NCBI GenBank assembly: GCA_025934775.1
Contig: JAICWO010000013.1
Span: 62,001 to 126,000 of the forward strand
DNA: 64,000 nucleotides
Direction of reading: 5' to 3'
Origin: Gemmatimonadaceae bacterium
GTDB lineage: Bacteria > Gemmatimonadota > Gemmatimonadetes > Gemmatimonadales > Gemmatimonadaceae
Numbering within the stretch: the first letter of the stretch is position 1; each line of letters opens with the position of its first letter. The notes below the pieces were generated by a model. That model did not search any database, was not told the DNA's origin, and saw only the letters and a list, made by a program, of their open reading frames with translations. Of the stretch, positions 1 through 6,756 are shown piece by piece. A program made the position numbers and the translations under genes.

Positions 1-285
1 GAAGTTGACCGGCATCGCGAAGTGGAGCCCATCTTCGAGCATCGCGATCTTGGCGCCGAATTGGGTGCGCATGCTATCGAGATCCACACGGAGCGAGTCG
101 ACGCTGCCGCGCACCATCCCAAGCTGCTGCGCGAGCGCGCTGTCGGCGGCGGCGCGTGCGGTGCGTTCATTCGCGAGCTGCATGCTCTGCATGTCGCTCG
201 AATGCTTCAATTGACTCTGAGTGGCGAGACAGCCGCTCAACAGGACGCTCGCGCCCACGAACGCGAGCCGGGTGGCGTGACGCAT
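1..285 (-). CDS. OmpA-type/Pal-like lipoprotein, N-terminal part (cut by window edge)
   Basis: The reading frame is open from an ATG at 285 down to base 1, giving 95 codons that continue outside the window. A GGAGGA Shine-Dalgarno lies just upstream of the ATG. Residues 1-19 form a lipoprotein signal with lipobox L16-S17-G18-C19. After the cysteine comes a Gln/Ser/Asp-rich stretch with heptad-like spacing that looks like a coiled coil or linker. This architecture is common in Gemmatimonadota peptidoglycan-associated OmpA lipoproteins, where an OmpA domain follows the linker. That domain would lie outside the window, so the family call is an inference; the lipoprotein start is directly visible. 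Confidence 0.6.
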   Translation of the reverse strand, partial: MRHATRLAFVGASVLLSGCLATQSQLKHSSDMQSMQLANERTARAAADSALAQQLGMVRGSVDSLRVDLDSMRTQFGAKIAMLEDGLHFAMPVNF

Positions 286-642
286 TGGTGCAGTTCCTCC
301 GTCTGGGTTCCCGATCGAATGCGGCGGTGCCGCGGATATGACGATACGACCCGTGCGCTCTGCAAGTTCTGCGCGGCTGTGCCAGCGTTGTGATGATGAT
401 CACGACGATCGCGTGACGATCGTGCGACGGAGCGCCGGGCGCATGATGACATCGTGAACATCCGTGTCGGCTGGCGAGCCGGAGCGGGGTGGCGGCGGGT
501 GACGGGCGTCACGGGCTCATGCCAATATTCAAATTACAATACGCTCACCGACGCACGAATCCGAGCGCTGGCCGCTCCGGTGGCGGGTCGCGGGCCGCGG
601 GTTCGAGTTGCGCGTGCCGCGCGGCCCCGTGGCACACGCGCA
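286..642. other. Gene-free stretch between lipoprotein and tRNA operon terminator
   Basis: No coding frame with a convincing start or recognisable product is present in this stretch of about 360 bases. It must hold the promoter of the minus-strand lipoprotein that starts at 285. It ends at the poly-A run that becomes the U-tract of the tRNA operon terminator. No conserved RNA or repeat was recognised here. Confidence 0.5.
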
Positions 643-678
643 ACAAAACAAAAAAAGGGCGTCCCGAAGGACGCCCTT
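643..678 (-). terminator. Rho-independent terminator of the efp-tRNA operon
   Basis: A perfect GC-rich stem (657-664 with 669-676, extended by two A-T pairs) closes a 4-base loop. Reading on the minus strand it is followed by a run of T residues interrupted by single G's (complement of 643-656). It lies 15 bases beyond the 3' end of tRNA-Thr, so it terminates the tRNA cluster. Confidence 0.9.
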
Positions 679-692
679 GGTCGAGCCATCAG

Positions 693-764
693 AGCCAGCG
701 GTCGGGATTGAACCGACGACCGCTCGATTACGAATCGAGTGCTCTACCACTGAGCTACGCTGGC
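693..764 (-). tRNA. tRNA-Thr (CGT)
   Basis: A cloverleaf of 72 nt with 7-bp acceptor stem GCCAGCG/CGCTGGC. The anticodon stem CTCGA/TCGAG carries loop TTCGTAA, giving anticodon CGT (Thr, codon ACG). The T-arm GTTCAATC is intact. The CCA end is not encoded. It is the last tRNA of the minus-strand cluster, before the terminator. Confidence 0.95.
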
Positions 765-799
765 AACGTGCCGGTACCGCATCGTACCGCGATCGTGCA

Positions 800-881
800 T
801 GCCCTGGCGCGGACTCGAACCGCGACGCCTTGCGGCACCACCCCCTCAAGATGGCGTGTCTACCAATTTCACCACCAGGGC
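800..881 (-). tRNA. tRNA-Leu (GAG)
   Basis: A class II tRNA of 82 nt with the long variable arm expected for leucine. The acceptor is GCCCTGG/CCAGGGC. The anticodon stem CCATC/GGTGG carries loop TTGAGGG, giving anticodon GAG (Leu, codons CTC/CTT). The CCA end is not encoded. Confidence 0.94.
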
Positions 882-994
882 GACTACAGCAGAGACGGGA
901 GATGGGAGGCTCGAGGCTGGGACGAGAACGGCGCCTGCCAATCTCGTATATCCAAGCTCTCATCTCCGACTTCTAATATCCGGCCTCTGTCCAA

Positions 995-1069
995 CGGGAG
1001 CGACGGGGCTCGAACCCGCGACCTCTCGAGTGACAGTCGAGTGCTCTAACCAAACTGAGCTACGCCCCC
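995..1069 (-). tRNA. tRNA-Asp (GTC)
   Basis: A cloverleaf of 75 nt with acceptor GGGGGCG/CGCTCCC (one G-U pair). The anticodon stem CTCGA/TCGAG carries loop CTGTCAC, giving anticodon GTC (Asp). The discriminator is G, as expected for tRNA-Asp. The CCA end is not encoded. Confidence 0.95.
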
Positions 1070-1142
1070 AAACTTGTGAACCATACCTTCTCGCTTCGGC
1101 GGTTGCGCGCCTCGGCTCGACGTACCACAGGCCCGATCACGA

Positions 1143-1214
1143 TAGCCCGTAGGGGAGTCGAACCCCTCTCTGCACCGTGAAAGGGTGCCGTCCTAACCGA
1201 TAGACGAACGGGCC
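1143..1214 (-). tRNA. tRNA-Glu (TTC)
   Basis: A cloverleaf of 72 nt. The anticodon stem GCACC/GGTGC carries loop CTTTCAC, giving anticodon TTC (Glu, GAA/GAG). The acceptor stem has a G1-U72 pair. It is the first-listed of two glutamate isoacceptors lying next to each other; the other has anticodon CTC. The CCA end is not encoded. Confidence 0.95.
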
Positions 1215-1244
1215 GATATCACACCCCGCGTTCCACGTTCCCAA

Positions 1245-1317
1245 TAGCGGTAACGGGATTCGAACCCGTGTTTGGGCCTTGAGAGGGCCCCGTCCTAGTC
1301 CCCTAGACGATACCGCC
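1245..1317 (-). tRNA. tRNA-Glu (CTC)
   Basis: A cloverleaf of 73 nt. The anticodon stem GGGCC/GGCCC carries loop CTCTCAA, giving anticodon CTC (Glu, codon GAG). The acceptor stem has a G1-U72 pair. Its 5' acceptor strand (1311-1317) is also one end of a perfect 20-bp inverted repeat with the leader, annotated separately. The CCA end is not encoded. Confidence 0.94.
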
Positions 1318-1353
1318 GACGGCTCCCGCCGAAGGCGGGAGCCGTCGGCGGTA
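1311..1353 (-). repeat. Perfect 20-bp hairpin covering the 5' acceptor strand of tRNA-Glu(CTC)
   Basis: Bases 1311-1330 and 1334-1353 are exact reverse complements with a 3-base loop. Reading on the minus strand, the leader upstream of tRNA-Glu folds back onto tRNA nucleotides 1-7 plus 13 preceding bases. This leader hairpin is longer and better paired than the tRNA's own acceptor stem, which contains a G-U pair. It could be a processing signal, an attenuator between tRNA-Trp and tRNA-Glu, or a fold-back duplication of the tRNA end. Confidence 0.85.
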
Positions 1354-1479
1354 CGCTCGATTTGAAGTCGCAACGGCTGCGCCGCTGCTCCCTCTCCTCT
1401 TCCCACGAAACCACCATGGCGGCACAGCCACGGCGTTTCGTACTTCGTCCTTTCCCTTCACTTGTCAAACAACCCTATG
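1354..1479 (-). other. Spacer between tRNA-Trp and tRNA-Glu(CTC), possible internal promoter
   Basis: No gene is visible in this spacer. The minus strand contains an exact TTGACA at 1468-1463, which could be the -35 box of an internal promoter for the downstream tRNAs. No good -10 hexamer stands at the matching distance, so this is only a weak suggestion. Confidence 0.25.
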
Positions 1480-1552
1480 CAGGCCGGGAGGGACTCGAAC
1501 CCCCAACCGCTGGTTTTGGAGACCAGTGCTCTACCAATTGAGCTACCGACCT
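1480..1552 (-). tRNA. tRNA-Trp (CCA)
   Basis: A cloverleaf of 73 nt. The acceptor is AGGTCGG/CCGGCCT with a single U-G pair. The anticodon stem CTGGT/ACCAG carries loop CTCCAAA, giving anticodon CCA (Trp). The discriminator is G, as expected for tryptophan. The 3' CCA end is not encoded. Confidence 0.95.
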
Positions 1553-1591
1553 AGCGTCCGATGCCTGAAGCCGAGGCACTTCTCCCGGCAG

Positions 1592-1666
1592 GGTGACTGA
1601 CGGGAATTGAACCCGCAACCCCCGGAGCCACAGTCCGGTGCTCTAACCGATTGAGCTACAGTCACC
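1592..1666 (-). tRNA. tRNA-His (GTG)
   Basis: A cloverleaf of 75 nt counting the extra 5' G(-1), which pairs with discriminator C73 as is diagnostic for tRNA-His. The anticodon stem CCGGA/TCCGG carries loop CTGTGGC, giving anticodon GTG. It is the first tRNA downstream of efp on the minus strand, 111 bases after the efp stop. A weak 7-bp hairpin (1671-1693) lies in that gap but lacks a U-tract. Confidence 0.95.
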
Positions 1667-1777
1667 ATGGAAGAGCATAGCCCCACTGCTCTTACAGACA
1701 GACTTCCATCTTAATCAGACGACGCCACACGAGCAATCGGTCGAGCCGCGCAGCACCGCACCTACCGCGACGCGCTC

Positions 1778-2341
1778 CTACTTCGCCCGCTCCTGATACT
1801 CGCCCGTCGTCGGATTCACCTTCACCTTGTCGCCCGTGCCCACGAACTCGGGAACGTTGATCGTCACGCCGTTCTCGAGCTTCGCCGGCTTCGACGACGC
1901 GGTCTTCGTCGCCGTCTTCATGACCGGCGCGGTGTCCACCACCTCGAGCACCAGCGAGTTCGGCAGCTTGATGCCCACCGGACGGCCGTCGTAGTACTCG
2001 GCCTGAATCTTCATCCCGGGCTGCATCCACTGCGCGTTGTCGCCGAGCATCTCTTCGTCCATCTCGAGCTGGTCGTAGTTCTCGGTATTCATGAAGTGGT
2101 ACGTGTCACCACCCTGATACAAGAACTCGAGGTCGTGCGTTTCCATCGACGCCGGATCGATCGAGTCGGCGGCACGGAAGCGATGCTCGAAGCTCGATCC
2201 GGTGCGGAGATTCTTGAGCTTCGCCTGCACCATCGCGCGGAGATTGCCGGGCGTGTGGTGCCGAAACTCGACGATGCGGCACGGCTCGCCCTCGAAGACG
2301 ATCACCATCCCGCGGCGAATCTGGGTTGCCGGGATTGCCAT
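1778..2341 (-). CDS. efp: Translation elongation factor P, Asn-tip subtype
   Basis: EF-P binds between the P and E sites of the ribosome and relieves stalling at consecutive prolines. The 187-residue protein matches the family along its whole length: an N-terminal KOW-like domain (about 1-65), a central OB domain (66-128) and a C-terminal OB domain ending in the typical SGEY-like block (TTGEYQERAK). The loop that contacts the tRNA reads T30-P31-G32-N33-L34-R35-A36. The tip is therefore asparagine, where the E. coli type has a modifiable lysine and the Pseudomonas type an arginine. From memory, Acidobacteria and relatives have similar TPGNLRA loops. The ATG at 2341 starts the conserved MAIPATQIRRGM block. 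It is probably co-transcribed with the tRNA cluster. Confidence 0.95.
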   Translation of the reverse strand: MAIPATQIRRGMVIVFEGEPCRIVEFRHHTPGNLRAMVQAKLKNLRTGSSFEHRFRAADSIDPASMETHDLEFLYQGGDTYHFMNTENYDQLEMDEEMLGDNAQWMQPGMKIQAEYYDGRPVGIKLPNSLVLEVVDTAPVMKTATKTASSKPAKLENGVTINVPEFVGTGDKVKVNPTTGEYQERAK

Positions 2342-2431
2342 ATGGATCAGCCGAAAAAGGTCAAAAACTGCGTGTAAAGTGAGACAGCCTTTAAACTTAG
2401 ATTGGCGTCACAGTACGGTCAACCGTGGGCG

Positions 2432-3232
2432 TCAGCCGCGCCCGTTCGGCCGAGAGCCCACGGCTGGAGCAGGTGCGGGAGGCTGCGCGCGTACGATGGA
2501 GTCGAGCACCGGCTGCATTGCTCGCCACACATTGTCGGCAACGATCCGCTCGCCGCGATTGTTCGGGTGCACGCCGTCTCCCTGGTTGAGATCGCGATGG
2601 CCCGCGACGCCGTCGAGCAGGAACGGCAGCAGCGTCACGCCCTTGTCCTTCGCCACCGCCGGATACACGGCGTGAAAGTCCGCTGCGTACTTGGCGCCGA
2701 GGTTGGGGAGCGCTTCCATCTGCACGAGCAGCACGCGCGCATCGGGCCGCTTGGCTCTGATCCGGTCGAGCGCCGTCTCGAGATTCGTCTTCACCGTGCT
2801 CGGCGGAATACCGCGCAGGCCGTCGTTCGCGCCGGTCTCGAGCACGAGCACGTCGAACCGCGCGCGGAGCAGCCAGTCGAGCCGATCGAGCAACCCCGAG
2901 GTGGTCTCGCCGCTCACGCCAGCGTTCACGACGGTGAACGGCAGTCCGGCGGAGTCGATCTTCTGTTGAATGAGCATCGGGTAGGCGCTGTCGGGATCGA
3001 GGCCCAGCCCGGCGGTGAGGCTCGTGCCGGCGAACAAAATCGTATGGCGTGTGTTCATCGACGTGGGCCCACGGCCCGCGACTGTAGATTCCGAGGCGTG
3101 TGCCGCCGCCGAGTCGCGCGACGCGGCGGATTCCGAACCCTTCGCGCACCCCAGCGCGTAGACAGAGACGAGCAGCAGCGCGACGACCGCAGGCGCGCTG
3201 CCCCAGATCCGCGACCCAGACCCCAATCCCAT
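2432..3232 (-). CDS. tesA: TesA-like SGNH-hydrolase lipoprotein (arylesterase / acyl-CoA thioesterase I / lysophospholipase L1)
   Basis: This is an envelope lipase or thioesterase of the GDSL/SGNH family. The 266-residue protein starts with a hydrophobic segment (about 13-28) and a lipobox ending at C29, so it is probably a lipoprotein, unlike soluble periplasmic E. coli TesA. Catalytic blocks are all present: S71 in AGTSLTAG, the block around G107, N136 in ETGANDGLRG, and D219/H222 in GDGVHP. The ATG at 3232 overlaps the start codon of the divergent ABC ATPase gene in one CATG. Divergent tesA-ybbA-ybbP is also the E. coli arrangement, which supports the call. The chosen start gives a complete signal peptide; upstream candidates would lie inside the ATPase gene. 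Confidence 0.88.
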   Translation of the reverse strand: MGLGSGSRIWGSAPAVVALLLVSVYALGCAKGSESAASRDSAAAHASESTVAGRGPTSMNTRHTILFAGTSLTAGLGLDPDSAYPMLIQQKIDSAGLPFTVVNAGVSGETTSGLLDRLDWLLRARFDVLVLETGANDGLRGIPPSTVKTNLETALDRIRAKRPDARVLLVQMEALPNLGAKYAADFHAVYPAVAKDKGVTLLPFLLDGVAGHRDLNQGDGVHPNNRGERIVADNVWRAMQPVLDSIVRAQPPAPAPAVGSRPNGRG

Positions 3233-3914
3233 GCTCGTTGCTCGTGAGTTGACTAAGGAATATCGCAGCGGCGACAACCGCCTCACCGTGCTCCGTGACG
3301 TGTCGTTTTCCATACCACAGGGCGCGTTCGTGGCGATCGTCGGCCCGTCGGGCTCCGGCAAGACGACGCTGCTCGGCCTGCTCGCCGGTCTCGATACCCC
3401 GTCGCACGGCCAGGTGCTCCTCGACGGCGCGGATCTCACCGCGATGGACGAGGACCAGCGCGCCAAGCTCCGCGGCGCAAAGGTCGGGTTCGTCTTTCAG
3501 AGCTTTCAGCTCATCTCGACGCTCACGGCGGTCGAGAACGTGCAGGTGCCGCTCGAGCTGCGCGGCGAGAGCGGCGCCACCGAGCGCGCGCGCGAGCTGC
3601 TCGGGCGCGTCGGCCTTCGCGACCGGCTCGATCACTTTCCGACGCAGCTCTCCGGCGGCGAGCAGCAGCGCGTCGCCATCGCGCGCGCGTTCGCGAACGC
3701 GCCGCGCATTCTCTTCGCCGACGAGCCGACGGGCAATCTGGACAGCGACACGGGCGCGCACATCGTCGAGCTGCTGGAGTCGCTCAACCGCGAGTCGCAG
3801 ACGACGATCATTCTCGTCACGCACGATCACGGGCTCGCGGCGCGCGCGCAGCGGATCATTCGGCTGAGCGACGGCCGCGTCATCTCCGACACCGAGACCG
3901 AGCGCGCCGCATGA
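3231..3914 (+). CDS. ybbA: ABC transporter ATP-binding protein, YbbA/LolD type
   Basis: This is the ATPase of an ABC system that pairs with the FtsX-like permease encoded next. The 227 residues contain Walker [10 protein letters not shown] (38-46), Q-loop Q90, signature LSGGEQQR (140-147), Walker B ILFADEP (160-166) and the H-loop H198, so it should be active. Its length and motif spacing fit the MacB/LolD/YbbA clade. The stop codon overlaps the permease start (ATGA), which indicates translational coupling. The start overlaps that of tesA, so promoter and ribosome-binding site must lie within the tesA coding region. The TesA neighbour favours YbbA over LolD. Confidence 0.9.
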   Translation: MLVARELTKEYRSGDNRLTVLRDVSFSIPQGAFVAIVGPSGSGKTTLLGLLAGLDTPSHGQVLLDGADLTAMDEDQRAKLRGAKVGFVFQSFQLISTLTAVENVQVPLELRGESGATERARELLGRVGLRDRLDHFPTQLSGGEQQRVAIARAFANAPRILFADEPTGNLDSDTGAHIVELLESLNRESQTTIILVTHDHGLAARAQRIIRLSDGRVISDTETERAA

Positions 3915-6529
3915 GCGACGACGTCGAACGGACGCCGGGACGCGCGCGGTGGGGACAGTTGTTCGATCTCGCATGGCGCGAGAGCCGCACGGCGCGGCGG
4001 CGGCTTCTGCTCTACATGTCGTCGATCTCGCTCGGGGTCGCGGCGCTCGTCGCGATCGACTCGTTCTCGGAGAACGTGATCCAGTCGGTGCACGACCAGT
4101 CGCGCGCGCTGCTCGGCGGCGACGTGTCGTCGCGCCGGAACGCGGCGCCGACGAAAGCGGTCGATTCCCTGCTCGATTCGCTGAACGCGCACGGCGTGCC
4201 CGTCGCGACGGCGACGAACTTCATGTCGATGGGACTGGTGCCGCGCTCGGGCGGCACGCGGCTCGTCCAGGTGCACGCGATCGCGCCGCGATATCCGTTC
4301 TACGGCGAGATCACCACCAAGCCGGCGTCGGCGTGGGGCGCGCTGCAGAGCGGGCGGAACGTCGTCGTCGATCCGGCGCTCCTCGTCTCGCTCAACGCCC
4401 ACATCGGCGATTCGCTCGCGCTGGGTGATGCCAGATTCAGTATTATAGGATCGTTAGAGAGCGTGCCCGGCGACGTCGGGATCTCGGCGGCGATCGGGCC
4501 GCGCGTGTACATCCCGGAGCGGTTCGTCGCCGCCACCCGGCTGCTCACCTTCGGCAGCCGGGCGGAGTACGAGGCGGTGTACAAGCTGCCGGGGTCGATC
4601 AGCCCGCCCGTGTTCATCGCGCGCTACACCAAGCGGATCACGGCCGGCGCGAACGGCGGGATGCAGGCCGCCGGATACAACGAGTCGCGGCTCGCGTCGG
4701 CGATCGATCAACTGCACGACTATCTCGCGATCGTGGGCTTGATCGCGCTGCTGCTCGGCGGCATCGGCGTGGCGAGCGGGGTGCACGCGTTCGCGATGCG
4801 CAAGATCGACCCGGTCGCGATTCTGCGCTGCCTGGGCGCGACGAGCTGGCAGGTGCTCGTGATCTATACGGTGCAAGCCGCGATCATGGGCCTCCTCGGC
4901 GCCGCGATCGGCGTGGTGCTCGGGATCGGCATTCAGTTCGTGATGCCGAACGTGCTCAAGGATTTTCTGCCCGTCGACGTCTCGATCCATCTCGCGCCGT
5001 CGTCGATCGCGCTCGGACTGGGGATCGGCGTGTGGGTGGCGCTGCTCTTCGCGATGCGGCCGCTGATCGCGCTGCGGCGCGTGTCGCCGCTGCAGACGCT
5101 CCGTCGCGAGCCCGACGCGCAGGCGCTCCGCCGCGCGCGTCGCGATCCGATGGCCATCGGGCTGACGCTCATCATCGCGGGCACGGTGCTCGACCTGGGG
5201 CTGAGCCGAGCGGACACGTGGCAGCGGGGCGTCGGCTTCACGGTGGGGATCGTGGCCGCGATCGGCGTGCTGTGGGTGAGCGCGATCGCGCTTTCGTGGG
5301 CGGCGCGGCGCGTGCTGCGTCCCTCGTGGTCGTTCCCGCTCCGGCAGGGGATCGCGAGCCTGTATCGCCCGGGCAACCAGACGCGCGCCGTGGTGCTCGC
5401 GCTCGGCTTTGGCGTGTTCCTCATGGGAACGCTGTACCAGGTGCAGCACAACATTCTGCACGCGCTCGATCTGCGCATGAGCGAAGCGCGCGCGAACCTC
5501 GTCTTCTTCGACGTGCAGGACAATCAGAAGGCCGGCATCGACTCGATCGTGCGCACGCACGCGGTGGAGCTGCTCGACGAGACGCCGATCGTTCCGATGC
5601 GCGTGTCGTCGATCAACGGACGCACGGTCGCGGACATTCTCGCCGAGATCGACTCGACGCGGCGGAACGAGCGTGGGCGCGGCGAGCGTGGCGGCGAGCG
5701 CCGCGGGCCATGGGCGCTCCGGCGCGAGTTCCGCTCGACGTTCCGCGACACGCTCACGGCGTCGGAGCGGATCGTGGCCGGGCGGTGGTTTGGCGCGCCG
5801 CGGCACGATGGGCTGGGCGAGGTGTCGCTCGACTCGAGCGTCGCCGGCGAGCTCGGAGTGCACCTCGGCGACACGATCTCCTGGAACGTACAGGGGGTCG
5901 AGGTGCCCACGGTGGTGACGAGCCTGCGCGAGGTCAAGTGGACGACGTTCGCGCCCAACTTTTTCGCGGTCTTTAATCCCAGTTCGTTAAAAGACGCGCC
6001 GAAGCAATACGCCATTCTCGCCCACGCGCCGGACGCGATGGAGATCGCGCGGCTGCAGCGGGACGTGGTGGCGGCCTATCCGAGCGTGTCGAGCCTGGAC
6101 CTCACGCTCGTGCAGCACACGGTGAGCGACGTGCTCGGCAAGGTCACGATGGCCGTGCGGTTCCTCGCGCTGATCAGCCTCGCGCTCGCCATCCCGGTGT
6201 TGTTCAGCGCCGTGGCGGCGACACGGCGCGAGCGGCTGCGCGAGGGCGTGCTCCTCAAGACGCTCGGTGCGACGCGCCGTCAGATCGGGCGCATCATGCT
6301 GGCGGAGTACACGCTGCTCGGCTTCCTGGGCGCACTCACCGGAGTGCTGCTGTCGGTGTTTGCCGGCTGGTCGGTCATGCACTGGATCTTCCGCATGACG
6401 TTCAGCCCCGCGATCGTACCGCTCGCGATCGTCGCCATCGCGATGATCGGCCTCGCGGTGATCATCGGGCTGATCACGGGGCGCGACGTGTTCGCCGAAA
6501 CGCCGATGGCTGCGCTGCGCGAGAGCTGA
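3911..6529 (+). CDS. ybbP: ABC transporter permease, YbbP type (FtsX-like)
   Basis: This is the membrane subunit of the YbbA/YbbP complex, which in other bacteria is linked to the outer envelope and lipid handling. The 872-residue protein has about ten membrane helices: one near residues 32-53; a first FtsX cassette of three (about 268-290, 314-345 and 366-382); further helices near 415-432, 440-463 and 493-512; and a C-terminal FtsX cassette of three (about 749-771, 796-822 and 835-857). Large periplasmic domains lie at about 55-265 and 515-745. This 1+3+3+3 layout is typical of YbbP rather than four-helix LolC/E or MacB. The second periplasmic domain has a very Arg/Glu/Gly-rich stretch near residues 580-600. 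Confidence 0.88.
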   Translation: MSDDVERTPGRARWGQLFDLAWRESRTARRRLLLYMSSISLGVAALVAIDSFSENVIQSVHDQSRALLGGDVSSRRNAAPTKAVDSLLDSLNAHGVPVATATNFMSMGLVPRSGGTRLVQVHAIAPRYPFYGEITTKPASAWGALQSGRNVVVDPALLVSLNAHIGDSLALGDARFSIIGSLESVPGDVGISAAIGPRVYIPERFVAATRLLTFGSRAEYEAVYKLPGSISPPVFIARYTKRITAGANGGMQAAGYNESRLASAIDQLHDYLAIVGLIALLLGGIGVASGVHAFAMRKIDPVAILRCLGATSWQVLVIYTVQAAIMGLLGAAIGVVLGIGIQFVMPNVLKDFLPVDVSIHLAPSSIALGLGIGVWVALLFAMRPLIALRRVSPLQTLRREPDAQALRRARRDPMAIGLTLIIAGTVLDLGLSRADTWQRGVGFTVGIVAAIGVLWVSAIALSWAARRVLRPSWSFPLRQGIASLYRPGNQTRAVVLALGFGVFLMGTLYQVQHNILHALDLRMSEARANLVFFDVQDNQKAGIDSIVRTHAVELLDETPIVPMRVSSINGRTVADILAEIDSTRRNERGRGERGGERRGPWALRREFRSTFRDTLTASERIVAGRWFGAPRHDGLGEVSLDSSVAGELGVHLGDTISWNVQGVEVPTVVTSLREVKWTTFAPNFFAVFNPSSLKDAPKQYAILAHAPDAMEIARLQRDVVAAYPSVSSLDLTLVQHTVSDVLGKVTMAVRFLALISLALAIPVLFSAVAATRRERLREGVLLKTLGATRRQIGRIMLAEYTLLGFLGALTGVLLSVFAGWSVMHWIFRMTFSPAIVPLAIVAIAMIGLAVIIGLITGRDVFAETPMAALRES

Positions 6530-6535
6530 CGACGA

Positions 6536-6682
6536 TCAGCGAACGGCGGGTGCGATCGGGAGGTGCGCCGGGGCGGCGTGCGAGACCGGCTCAGCAGCCG
6601 AGATGCGCGCGGCGCACGCGAGGAACAATCCGGTCGTGAACGCGAGGAACGCGCGCTGCAGAAACTTCTTGTCGATGTGCAT
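6536..6682 (-). CDS. Possible small secreted or membrane protein (48 residues)
   Basis: A short frame starts at ATG 6682 and ends just beyond the ybbP stop. It encodes a Lys-rich N-terminus followed by a hydrophobic segment (about 8-27, FLQRAFLAFTTGLFLACA) and an Ala/Pro/His-rich tail. That is the layout of a signal peptide or a single-helix membrane protein. There is no convincing Shine-Dalgarno and I recognise no family. It lies downstream of the RCC1 lipoprotein gene on the same strand. It may be a chance frame in the 227-base convergent gap. Confidence 0.3.
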   Translation of the reverse strand: MHIDKKFLQRAFLAFTTGLFLACAARISAAEPVSHAAPAHLPIAPAVR

Positions 6683-6756
6683 CGAGGCGGGAACTTCGGG
6701 TACGGCGGGAGACGCGTGCGTGTCTCGAATGACGAGCGCCGGCCGCCAGACGTAAA

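Noticed and set aside
1671-1693. Hairpin between efp and tRNA-His as a terminator
   Set aside because: Only a 7-bp stem with a 9-base loop and no U-tract; too weak to call.
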